A stretch of DNA of 12,537 nucleotides from Mageeibacillus sp. UBA1255. GTDB taxonomy: Bacteria > Bacillota > Clostridia > UBA1212 > UBA1255. The stretch spans positions 7,414 to 19,950 of the forward strand of contig DBVV01000108.1 of NCBI GenBank assembly GCA_002308795.1, written 5' to 3'. Under the pieces are notes generated by a model. The model had not been told where the DNA came from. It made no database searches and was given only the letters and a program-made list of their open reading frames with translations. The position numbers were made by a program, and so were the translations under genes. Position 1 is the stretch's first letter, and each line of letters starts with the position of its first letter. Shown here one piece after another: positions 1-7,126 of this stretch.

Positions 1-14
1 ATTTCTTCGCTCAT
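1..14 (-). CDS. Possible 5' end of a further minus-strand gene (partial)
   Basis: Reading the minus strand, an ATG at 14-12 opens a frame Met-Ser-Glu-Glu that runs off the left edge. It lies 37 bases after the stop of the amidohydrolase gene, the spacing expected for the next gene of the same transcript. There is no clear ribosome binding site in front of it; the upstream bases are GC-rich and partly palindromic. Four codons are too few to identify a product. This is offered only as the most likely reading of the left edge. Confidence 0.25.
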
Positions 15-29
15 TTGACGGCGCCCAGG

Positions 30-50
30 CGCGGTTCGGTACAGAACGCG
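30..50. other. Imperfect hairpin in the gap after the amidohydrolase gene
   Basis: CGC plus GTTC (30-32 and 34-37, with G33 bulged) pairs with GAAC plus GCG (44-50) around the six-base loop GGTACA. A perfect palindrome GGCGCC lies beside it at 20-25. Neither is followed by a T-run on either strand, so this is not a standard intrinsic terminator. On the minus-strand transcript it would fold between the amidohydrolase stop and the possible next start at 14, where it could slow mRNA decay or affect translation of the next gene. Confidence 0.3.
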
Positions 51-51
51 G

Positions 52-855
52 TCAGTTATTAATGATTTTCAGCGCATTGCCGCCCAGGATCGCCTCCGTG
101 CGGTCCGAACCGAGTCCGAGCGCCTCAACCCAGCGCACCGACACCGCGGGATCCTCCCAGGGACAGTCGCTGCCCAATAAAATATTGTCCGCCGGATGCC
201 GTGAAATGATCTTAAGTGCAAGCTCGCGCGAAAGCCCCATCGTGCTCGACATCGACGTATCAAAATAGACGTTGTCAAGGCCAGCAAGGTGGTCGTTCAC
301 GTCGTCCCACATACGAAGGCCTCCGAAATGCGCGAAACACATCCGAAGGCGCGGAAAAGCCCTGGCGACCCTTGCGGCCCGTTCCGGGGGGCAATGAATA
401 TGATCCGGGCTGTAGCAGTCCCAACCCGCGTGGAAGGTGACGAACAGCCCCAGCTCCTCGAGCGCGCAATATACCGGCCACAATTTAGCGTCGTCGACCA
501 TAAATCCTTCGTAGTCCGGGTGCAGTTTTATACCTTTAAGCCCGATTTCTTTGCAGCGAGAAAGCTCCTCCACGGCGTCAGGACTGTCCGGATGCACCGA
601 TCCGAAACCGACGAGCCTGCCGCCCGATTCGGTAAATAATCGCGCCGCCGTGTCGTTGATCGTACGCTCCTGGCCGGGGCGGGTGGCAATATTAAGGCAC
701 ACGCTTACGTCAATGCCGCTTACGTCCATTTTTGCGATCGTGTCCCCGACTGTGCCGTCAGTGAAAGGCGTGATGCCTGAAATGACCGCCAGCTTTCCGA
801 CGGCTTTCGGGGCAATTTTATCCGGAAACGTGTGTACGTGAAAATCTATTATCAT
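52..855 (-). CDS. Amidohydrolase-2 family metal-dependent hydrolase (TIM barrel)
   Basis: This 267-residue protein has the marks of the amidohydrolase_2 group, the TIM-barrel family that includes ACMSD and gamma-resorcylate decarboxylase. The metal-binding HxH sits right at the N-terminus (His6, His8 in IIDFHVHTF). Further likely ligands or active-site residues are Lys110/His112 (GIKLHP), His142 (FHAG), His176 (FAHFGG) and Asp230 (LLGSDCPW), each at the end of a predicted barrel strand. The length is normal for short members, and no signal peptide is seen, so it should be cytoplasmic. Members hydrolyse or decarboxylate small cyclic or aromatic compounds; the substrate cannot be read from sequence. 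The start ATG at 855 has a GGAG nine bases upstream (865-868), part of a tandem repeat. It lies 36 bases after the GH2 enzyme gene and is probably transcribed and translated with it. Confidence 0.88.
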   Translation of the reverse strand: MIIDFHVHTFPDKIAPKAVGKLAVISGITPFTDGTVGDTIAKMDVSGIDVSVCLNIATRPGQERTINDTAARLFTESGGRLVGFGSVHPDSPDAVEELSRCKEIGLKGIKLHPDYEGFMVDDAKLWPVYCALEELGLFVTFHAGWDCYSPDHIHCPPERAARVARAFPRLRMCFAHFGGLRMWDDVNDHLAGLDNVYFDTSMSSTMGLSRELALKIISRHPADNILLGSDCPWEDPAVSVRWVEALGLGSDRTEAILGGNALKIINN

Positions 856-857
856 TG

Positions 858-898
858 TTAATTACTCCATTTTTAATTACTCCATTTTTAATTACTCC
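858..898 (-). repeat. 15-bp tandem repeat carrying repeated SD and ATG sites
   Basis: On the plus strand the unit TTAATTACTCCATTT occurs at 858-872 and 873-887, and its first 11 bases again at 888-898, with no mismatch (2.7 copies). Read on the minus strand, each unit carries GGAG followed by TAA and then ATG. This gives two two-codon frames ATG-GAG-TAA (885-877 and 870-862) before the true amidohydrolase ATG at 855. Each ATG lies nine bases after a GGAG. The GH2 stop codon TAA (894-892) is embedded in the first copy, so the repeat bridges the two genes. Confidence 0.9.
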
Positions 899-3402
899 CC
901 GAAACCTTCCAGCTTCTCCCACAGCCCTGAATTCTGCATAAACGCCTTATACGCCGCGAGATTAACACCCTCGCCGATATCACCGCAGAAATGATTCAGG
1001 CCCTTGACCGCGCCCGAGCCGTCCCTGCTTCCTCCGTCGCTGTTCCATTTCAGCAGATAAAAATGCCCGGGAAGCGCTTTGAACCTTGCCAGCCTTGCCG
1101 TGGAATCAGGCTCGACCTTCGTGCTTCCGAACAGCACTTTTTTACCTGTAAGTGCGTCGCTTACGCTAAAGGAGATTTCTATGGGGTGATGCAGATCGCT
1201 CGCTGCGCAGAGCGTCACGAGTCCGTCACTCTCAGGTTCGTCGCACATGAGGCAGAAAGGCTGCTGGGAGCGTTTGATATAAGTGTACGCCAGTTTTTTT
1301 ACGCCGTACCAGTCTACGACAGCGTCGGAGATCTGCGGCCAGCCGTCGATGATGTTCCACCATATTATGCCGGAACGGTACCATTTCCCGATGCGGAAAT
1401 GTTCGACGAAGAATTTCATTGCCTCCGCCTGCGAGATCTGACTCATCAGAGCGTACGTTTCGATATTGTCCGGAGCCTGGCCGAACAGCCTTTCGACCTG
1501 ACGCGTCATCAAAGGCACGCGGTAGGCGAACGGAGCGCCGGGGTCGGTCTCCATACTTGCGGAATGGACGAGCCATTCGGGATCGGTGCAGATCTGACCG
1601 TCTCCGCGGTTTTCGAGGGCTTCTTCGGAAATGAAGCGCCTGAGCGACGCTGGAGAGGGGCAGCCGTGGTAGCCTGTTTCTGATGCGAAGTGGGCAATAG
1701 ACTGTTTGTAGTAGTATTCACCCTTGAAGTAGTCGCGCGGCCCCCACAGGTGATCTTCGGAGGGCAATCTTTTTGTCGCGAACACTTCTTCGTCCATATA
1801 AGGCGAACTGGGGATGTAGGGTCTGAAACCGTCGTAGCGTTCAACGACGCCGGCAATAACTTCGCGCGTGAGTTTGTTATGATTCGGATCGACCTGGTTG
1901 ATCAGCCGCCCTTCGACAGCCCCGCCGCGCCACTGGCAGAAGATATCATTTTCATTGTCCCCGGACCACAGCGCTAACGACGGGTGCTTCCGGAGCGCTT
2001 TGACCACACTGACCGCTTCTTCGCGTATGAGTTTGCACATCCGTTCGTCGTCCGGGTAGAGCCCGCATGCCATGGCAAAGTCCTGCCAGACCATTATGCC
2101 GTGTTCGTCGCAGTAGTCGTAAAGCACGTCGGACGGGTATGGCGAGCCTCCCCAGCAGCGGATCATATTGCAGCCGATGTCGTCCGCGAGTTCGAGGCCG
2201 CGGATAGTGTAGTCGTCGATCCGTGAAGGGAAGGTGTCCGCCGGGACCCAGTTGGAGCCCAGTACGAATATCTTTTTATCGTTTACGCGGAAGTAAAATT
2301 TTCCGTCTGGGCCGGCGAGGGACGTACGCTCGAGTTCGACGGTCCTTATGCCGTGGCGGAACGTTACGCGGTCAAGGATAACGATATCGCCTTTTCCGTC
2401 TGTTTCCGGTTTGTTGAATATTCGTTCGCCCCGGTCGTTAAATGCGGTGCGGGAGAGGATGAGTTCTACGTCGTACAGCGCCGGATCGCCGTAGTTTTTA
2501 GGCCACCACAGGCGTACGTCGTCAACGTGTATCTGCATCACGTGGTTTACCGAGTATAACGTGTCCGACTTTTCGAATCGCGAGTCAACGTTTCCTGCTT
2601 TGTCCCGGTGGGTGCCTCTGAGCGTCAGTGTCAGGTCGCGCAGGTCGTCGAAGTCGGTTTCCACCGCCGCTTTCAGCGTCAGTTCCGCCTGCCAGCGGCC
2701 TTTATCCTGCCAGATATTCGAAGTGATCAGATATTGACCGCGAATGCGCCGGCGTGGTTTAAACGTGAGCGTCACAGGCCTCCACAGGCCTCCGGATAAC
2801 GCTCTGGGCATGATGTCCCAGCCGTACATCGCCGGTGCCTTCCTTACGAGCAGCGAGTCCTGCGTATATTTCATTCCCCAGCATTTTGCAGGCAGGTCGA
2901 ATTTCCGGGCGTATACCGAAACGGGTATTATGTGGACAACGACCGTGTGCCTTCCCGGTTTCGCTTGCTCCGGGTCAAGCGCGAATTCGTGCGGGATCAG
3001 CATGTTTTCGGTTCGGCCGAGGAGTTCGCCGTCGAGGTAAATTTCCGATACGGTGTCGGTGCCTTCGAATTTCAGAAATGCGTCATAATCTTCAGGGCAG
3101 CGTGCGGCGTCAATTTCGTATTCGGTTGAGTACCACAGGTGCATGCATTCGAGGTCCTGCAGTTTTAATATATTTGTGCCCGCGAAAATGTCTTCAGGCA
3201 GTTTTCCCGCTTTTATGAGGTCAAGTTCGAAGTTTCCCGGGACGTTTGCCGGTATCGTTTCCAGCCCCGAATCGCGCAGTTCCTCAGGCGTTCTGAAATC
3301 AACTTTCCCACGTTCGACACGGCTGTTCGGACAGATGGCGAGCCGCCAGTTTTCTATGTTGATTTTTATGCTTGTCATATTATTTGTAATATTATCGGAC
3401 AT
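892..3402 (-). CDS. Glycoside hydrolase family 2, beta-mannosidase type
   Basis: The 836-residue protein follows the GH2 beta-mannosidase plan. An N-terminal jelly-roll sugar-binding domain covers about 15-215 (LWYSTEYE near 89-96, with a typical KFEGTDTVSEIYLDG strand pair), then come beta-sandwich regions to about 370. A TIM barrel follows from GSNWVPADTFPSRI (382-395), with NMIRCWGGSPY and HGIMVWQDFAMACGLYP. Glu484 in LWSGDNEND fits the acid/base and Glu575 in FASETGYHG fits the nucleophile. IIWWNIIDGWPQ (679-690) matches the usual QLND-W-P strand. The family removes non-reducing beta-linked mannose (or a related sugar) from oligosaccharides. No signal peptide is visible, so a cytoplasmic enzyme acting on imported oligosaccharides is likely. 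GAGAGG (3409-3414), six bases before ATG, supports this start over Met9. It is transcribed from the promoter at 3490-3518. Confidence 0.9.
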   Translation of the reverse strand: MSDNITNNMTSIKINIENWRLAICPNSRVERGKVDFRTPEELRDSGLETIPANVPGNFELDLIKAGKLPEDIFAGTNILKLQDLECMHLWYSTEYEIDAARCPEDYDAFLKFEGTDTVSEIYLDGELLGRTENMLIPHEFALDPEQAKPGRHTVVVHIIPVSVYARKFDLPAKCWGMKYTQDSLLVRKAPAMYGWDIMPRALSGGLWRPVTLTFKPRRRIRGQYLITSNIWQDKGRWQAELTLKAAVETDFDDLRDLTLTLRGTHRDKAGNVDSRFEKSDTLYSVNHVMQIHVDDVRLWWPKNYGDPALYDVELILSRTAFNDRGERIFNKPETDGKGDIVILDRVTFRHGIRTVELERTSLAGPDGKFYFRVNDKKIFVLGSNWVPADTFPSRIDDYTIRGLELADDIGCNMIRCWGGSPYPSDVLYDYCDEHGIMVWQDFAMACGLYPDDERMCKLIREEAVSVVKALRKHPSLALWSGDNENDIFCQWRGGAVEGRLINQVDPNHNKLTREVIAGVVERYDGFRPYIPSSPYMDEEVFATKRLPSEDHLWGPRDYFKGEYYYKQSIAHFASETGYHGCPSPASLRRFISEEALENRGDGQICTDPEWLVHSASMETDPGAPFAYRVPLMTRQVERLFGQAPDNIETYALMSQISQAEAMKFFVEHFRIGKWYRSGIIWWNIIDGWPQISDAVVDWYGVKKLAYTYIKRSQQPFCLMCDEPESDGLVTLCAASDLHHPIEISFSVSDALTGKKVLFGSTKVEPDSTARLARFKALPGHFYLLKWNSDGGSRDGSGAVKGLNHFCGDIGEGVNLAAYKAFMQNSGLWEKLEGFGE

Positions 3403-3408
3403 CGGAAA

Positions 3409-3414
3409 CCTCTC
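3409..3414 (-). promoter_or_regulatory. Ribosome binding site for the GH2 gene
   Basis: The minus strand reads GAGAGG six bases before the ATG at 3402. It decides between that ATG and the in-frame Met nine codons later, which has no comparable site. Confidence 0.7.
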
Positions 3415-3489
3415 ACTGCGTGTTTTGTTTTGTATCTATAATCTGTAATTGTGGATCAGGGTTCAATCTGCGTGCCTGATACTGGTTTA

Positions 3490-3518
3490 ATTATAATATC
3501 AGCGAGGACTTCTTTCAA
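3490..3518 (-). promoter_or_regulatory. Sigma-A promoter for the GH2-amidohydrolase transcript
   Basis: On the minus strand, TTGAAA (3518-3513) is followed after exactly 17 bases by a perfect TATAAT (3495-3490). Transcription should start near 3483, leaving a leader of about 80 bases before the GH2 start at 3402. The site faces away from the plus-strand promoter at 3579-3607, with about 60 bases between the two -35 boxes. Confidence 0.8.
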
Positions 3519-3559
3519 GTGAGGAAGCGCCGGGAACGGAAACAGGAAAAGAGCCGGCG

Positions 3560-3620
3560 TATGGCAGGTAAGGGCAAGTTGACAAATACGCCTTCAATGG
3601 TTAAAATACAGCCATACCTG
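3560..3620. promoter_or_regulatory. Possible operator half-sites flanking the lipoprotein promoter
   Basis: TATGGC at 3560-3565 has its reverse complement GCCATA at 3611-3616, and the overlapping CAGGTA (3565-3570) has TACCTG at 3615-3620. One copy lies just before the -35 box and the other just after the expected transcription start. That is the placement of paired sites for a repressor that loops or blocks. The two pairs do not combine into a single continuous palindrome, and no regulator gene is in the window, so this is tentative. Confidence 0.25.
3579..3607 (+). promoter_or_regulatory. Sigma-A promoter for the lipoprotein operon
   Basis: A consensus TTGACA (3579-3584) is followed after 17 bases by TAAAAT (3602-3607). 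Transcription is expected to begin near 3614, about 40 bases before the preferred ATG at 3653. No second promoter is visible before the gene at 5566, so this one should drive both genes. Confidence 0.8.
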
Positions 3621-3640
3621 AAAGGAACCACTCCGTGAAA

Positions 3641-3646
3641 GGGGAG
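3641..3646 (+). promoter_or_regulatory. Ribosome binding site that sets the lipoprotein start
   Basis: GGGGAG lies six bases before the ATG at 3653. An in-frame GTG at 3635 has a weaker AAGGA eight bases ahead of it (3622-3626). The ATG is preferred because it has the better site and gives a signal peptide that begins directly with Met-Lys-Arg. Confidence 0.7.
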
Positions 3647-3652
3647 AAACAA

Positions 3653-5566
3653 ATGAAACGCATATTTGCATTGACGCTGGTGATGGCGATGCTGCTTACG
3701 GCAGCATTTGGTTGTACCATAAAAGGTCCTGATGATGGACCGACCGGAGAACCGACCGCCGAGCCGATTTTAAGATATGACGGAGCTTACTCCGATACAG
3801 ACGGCGCGTACTACGCCGTTGACGACCTGGGAAGAGTTGTCGCGACCGACTCTGACGCAGGAGCCCTGAGAGACAGAAAAGTAGGTATTTTCTACTTCCT
3901 GTGGCAGGGACAGCACGGTACCGACGGTCCGTACGATAACTACAAGATCTACACCGAAAACCCCGATTCGATCAAATCTGAAAAGAACTGGATCAAGGCA
4001 GGCGGCGGTAATCAGGGCGCGCACCATTTCTGGGGCGAACCGATGTTCGGATATTATACGTCGAGCGACACGTGGGTAATGCGCAAACACTGCCAGATGC
4101 TCACGGACGCCGGAGTTGACTTCATATTCTTCGACACGACGAACGCTGTCGATTACACCACTTCCGCCAGGAAACTGATCGAAGTATGGTACGAGTACCT
4201 TGAAGCCGGATACAGCGTTCCCAAGATCACGTACTATACAAACTCCGCATCAGGCAGGACCATAAACACTATATACAAAAACATTTACAACAACAATAAA
4301 CTTAAAGAAAAATATCCTCGCCTGGATGAACTGTTCTTCCAGTGGGACGGAAAACCGATGATCATCGGTGATCCCGACGACGGTGAACTTTCTGCAGAAT
4401 GCAAGGAATTCTTCCGCATCAAACATACCGTCTGGCCGAACGACAAACGTTACGACGATGGTTTCCCCTGGATGGAATTCGGCAGAAACCTGACCGACGA
4501 AGCGGTATACGGACTTAACGGAAGAAAAGAAGTCGTTAACGTCTCCATTGCGCAGCATGACGCCACGGTAACGATGTCGTTAACGGCATGGTACGGCGGA
4601 AACGACCGCACCAGAAGCTGGCATGACGGCCATAACGACACTTCCGAGAACGCAATGTATTACGGATACAACTTCGCAGAGCAGTGGGAATGGGCGATCA
4701 GCGTTGACCCCGAAATGGTAGCCGTAACAGGCTGGAACGAATGGGTCGCTCAGCGTCAGCCCGGACGTAAAAACGCAGCCGTAATATTTGTCGACTGCTG
4801 CGATCCCAACACTTCGAGAGACGCAGAACCGATGAACGGACTGTTCGGCGATAACTATTATATGCAGCTCATCAACTACATCAGGCTGTACAAAGGAATT
4901 AAAAACAGGGTCAATGTCGGCGGTAACGTCACGATCGATATCAATGGCGGATTCGATCAGTGGGATAATTCCGCTGTTACCGCAAAATATACGGACTATG
5001 CCAACGATATCGTTGACCGAAAGGCAAACGGCTTCGGCAAGCTCAAATACAGGGACGAGACAGGCCGCAACGACTTCGTGTCTCTGAAGACTGCGCGCGA
5101 TACCGAAAAATTGTATTTCTACGCAAAAACCGCTGCCGACATCACTCCTTCGACCGATGATAACTGGATGACGCTGTTCATCTCCAGCGGCGTAAAGGAC
5201 AATGCTGTATGGGCTCAGATGTACGACTACGCCGTTAACCTTGAAAAACCGAACGGCAATGAAGTGGTCATCTCGAAATACAACGCAGACGGTACCTGGA
5301 CCAAGGCCGGTACGGGCAAGATGAAGGTTGAAGGTAATCAGATAATGATCGAAGTCTCCAGAGAGCTTCTTGGCATCGGCGACAACGAAGGTAAGACCGT
5401 CCTTGACATCAAATTCAAGTGGGCGGATAACTATCAGTACGGCGAAGACGGAAAGCTTGACATCTTCTCGTTCTATAAAAACGGTGACGCGGCTCCTCTG
5501 GGCAGGATGGCTTACCTGTTCTCCGAAGCTCCCGTTGTAAAGGCAGAGGCTCCGGCAGCCGAGTAA
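3653..5566 (+). CDS. Secreted lipoprotein with GH99/GH71-like domain and CBM9-like C-terminus
   Basis: The product (637 residues from the preferred ATG; 643 from GTG 3635) begins with a lipoprotein signal: MKR, a hydrophobic stretch, then TAAFGC with the lipidated Cys at residue 21. A short Pro/Thr/Glu-rich linker follows. Residues about 76-414 look like the GH99/GH71/WbsX-type TIM barrel: KVGIFYFLWQGQHG at the first strand, DAGVDFIFFDTTN, PKITYYTNSAS, KPMIIGDPDD, and GWNEW (360-364) near the last strand, comparable to the WNEW element of that group. Residues about 422-626 resemble a CBM9/DOMON-like beta-sandwich (IDINGGFDQWDN, EKLYFYAKT, FKWADNYQYGEDG). Family members include endo-alpha-mannosidases, so a cell-surface role on mannose-containing glycans next to the beta-mannosidase is plausible but inferred. 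The TAA stop shares its last base with the next ATG. Confidence 0.75.
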   Translation: MKRIFALTLVMAMLLTAAFGCTIKGPDDGPTGEPTAEPILRYDGAYSDTDGAYYAVDDLGRVVATDSDAGALRDRKVGIFYFLWQGQHGTDGPYDNYKIYTENPDSIKSEKNWIKAGGGNQGAHHFWGEPMFGYYTSSDTWVMRKHCQMLTDAGVDFIFFDTTNAVDYTTSARKLIEVWYEYLEAGYSVPKITYYTNSASGRTINTIYKNIYNNNKLKEKYPRLDELFFQWDGKPMIIGDPDDGELSAECKEFFRIKHTVWPNDKRYDDGFPWMEFGRNLTDEAVYGLNGRKEVVNVSIAQHDATVTMSLTAWYGGNDRTRSWHDGHNDTSENAMYYGYNFAEQWEWAISVDPEMVAVTGWNEWVAQRQPGRKNAAVIFVDCCDPNTSRDAEPMNGLFGDNYYMQLINYIRLYKGIKNRVNVGGNVTIDINGGFDQWDNSAVTAKYTDYANDIVDRKANGFGKLKYRDETGRNDFVSLKTARDTEKLYFYAKTAADITPSTDDNWMTLFISSGVKDNAVWAQMYDYAVNLEKPNGNEVVISKYNADGTWTKAGTGKMKVEGNQIMIEVSRELLGIGDNEGKTVLDIKFKWADNYQYGEDGKLDIFSFYKNGDAAPLGRMAYLFSEAPVVKAEAPAAE

Positions 5567-7107
5567 TGATCAGATTAAACGGATTTTTCTACGAAAATGA
5601 ATATTATCTGTTCCCCGGCAAGACGAACAGTGTTGAGGAACTGAGGGCGTATATCGAAAGTGCGGGTATCACGGATCTCCGGGCAAGCATGCTCAGCAGT
5701 GAGAAGTGTTATCCGCCTTGCTTTACGGACAATTCGGTCAAGGAGAGCGTCATCAGAGATATCGACCCGCGTTTTATATTCCCTGCGGACGTATATATGA
5801 TGGGCCGGGATGAATACGACGATGCTCTGCGGAAGCGCCTACGGGAACAATGCAGCGGCTGTCACCGGTTTAACGGCGATACGAACTGCCTTGACGACTA
5901 CTATTGTGAAACACCGATCCTGAGGGATTGTCCCGACAGGATCACCAAAAAAGAATTTGACCGGTCCGGCTCGCTTCGGACCGGTTATGAGCCTGTCTTT
6001 TCTGTTGACGATTTCTGGAATGATTTTATGAAGGCGTCATCGGAATTGACTGCGCTTATCGACGGCGGAAGTTTGCGGGAGGCAACGGCCAGGGTTTCGG
6101 ATATGATCGATGCAGCCGGTTTTTCCGAATACCTGTTTCCTGCGCTTTCGCGTTTTACTTATACAGGAAGTTCCGGGCTTCCCGTGCGTCACTATATTCT
6201 GATGCTTACGGGGGGCGGTTTTTTATGCGCGAACCTGGTGGCGTCGTATTTTGCGAAGACGGCTCCCGAGGCCATTAAGAAGCAGTGGAGTGTTTTCCCG
6301 TACGTGATGCGCGGGCTTTACAATTACTGGCCGGGCGTCGCGGATGTTGACGTCTCGGCTTCTCCTCCGATGCTCCGCGTCATGTATCTCGAGCAGCAGG
6401 ACAGTTTTCAGGTGTACGTATTTGCCGACTGGGATAAGGATAAGATCGCTTCGCTTGCCCCGCCTGACGTTAATGACGATTATATGCCCGGCGACGAGGA
6501 TGTTCCCGGTATCGTTTTCTGTGCCAATTACCTTTATCTTTGCGGAATAATAGGCGAGGACCGGCTCCGCGGCGCGTGTCTGGAGCTGGCAATGTTTCCG
6601 GCCGCCGAACTCGTTTACGACGGCAATACCGTGACGCCCGAGGAGTTTGACCGTATGATCGACGCCCAGATCCGTGACAAATCAAAGCTGCTTCCGGACC
6701 GGACAATGAAGGTCCTCGAGATGGAGGGCGTGGCGGAGCTGCGCAACGTTTCGTACGTCGAAACCGCCTCTGACCAGCTTACTTTCGATCTGATCCTGGG
6801 CGGCGACAATATCCTTTCGTACGTCTGGGACCGTGATATCGCGACGGCAACTCTTCGCCTCTCTTCTATCCCTGACGATGCCGTTTTGTCATATATCCGC
6901 CGCCTTCTTTCCCGCTATATCGAAGACCCGTGCTTTGGTCAATTATTCGACGTTTGTTCTGGTGAGGATGGCGTTTTCTTCGATTTCCTCGTCTGGGACC
7001 GTTTTGTTTTCAAACGCGTCCTTCAGCGCCTTAAACCGGTCTTTCATCCCTTCGGAGCGCGTTTTACCGTTTCTCTCGGAAGCGAATCGCTTGAATTCGA
7101 GCTGTAG
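5566..7107 (+). CDS. Unrecognised 513-residue cysteine-containing protein, coupled to the lipoprotein
   Basis: I do not recognise this family. The protein has no signal peptide or membrane segment and should be cytoplasmic. The N-terminal quarter holds a cysteine group: Cys48-x3-Cys52, Cys96-x2-Cys99-His100, Cys108, Cys114 and Cys122, which could bind zinc or form disulphides. The middle (about 200-350) is rich in aromatic residues and contains LMLTGGGFLCANLVASYFA and FPYVMRGLYNYWPG. The C-terminal part is mixed alpha/beta. The ATG overlaps the lipoprotein stop in TAATG, and the upstream bases (GGCAGAGG about 20 bases back) make a weak ribosome site, so translation probably depends on coupling. 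By eye it mixes TTT/TTC and GAT/GAC more freely than the lipoprotein gene, suggesting lower expression or a different history. The stop is TAG at 7105-7107. Confidence 0.8.
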   Translation: MIRLNGFFYENEYYLFPGKTNSVEELRAYIESAGITDLRASMLSSEKCYPPCFTDNSVKESVIRDIDPRFIFPADVYMMGRDEYDDALRKRLREQCSGCHRFNGDTNCLDDYYCETPILRDCPDRITKKEFDRSGSLRTGYEPVFSVDDFWNDFMKASSELTALIDGGSLREATARVSDMIDAAGFSEYLFPALSRFTYTGSSGLPVRHYILMLTGGGFLCANLVASYFAKTAPEAIKKQWSVFPYVMRGLYNYWPGVADVDVSASPPMLRVMYLEQQDSFQVYVFADWDKDKIASLAPPDVNDDYMPGDEDVPGIVFCANYLYLCGIIGEDRLRGACLELAMFPAAELVYDGNTVTPEEFDRMIDAQIRDKSKLLPDRTMKVLEMEGVAELRNVSYVETASDQLTFDLILGGDNILSYVWDRDIATATLRLSSIPDDAVLSYIRRLLSRYIEDPCFGQLFDVCSGEDGVFFDFLVWDRFVFKRVLQRLKPVFHPFGARFTVSLGSESLEFEL

Positions 7108-7126
7108 ATATCAATTCCGCCTGTTT

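Noticed and set aside
991..1683. A 230-codon plus-strand open frame inside the GH2 gene
   Set aside because: It is antisense to the conserved catalytic part of the GH2 enzyme and shows no protein-like motif or ribosome binding site.
3635..3652. GTG at 3635 as the lipoprotein start
   Set aside because: It is in frame and has an AAGGA upstream, but the ATG at 3653 has the stronger GGGGAG at six bases and gives a cleaner lipoprotein signal peptide.
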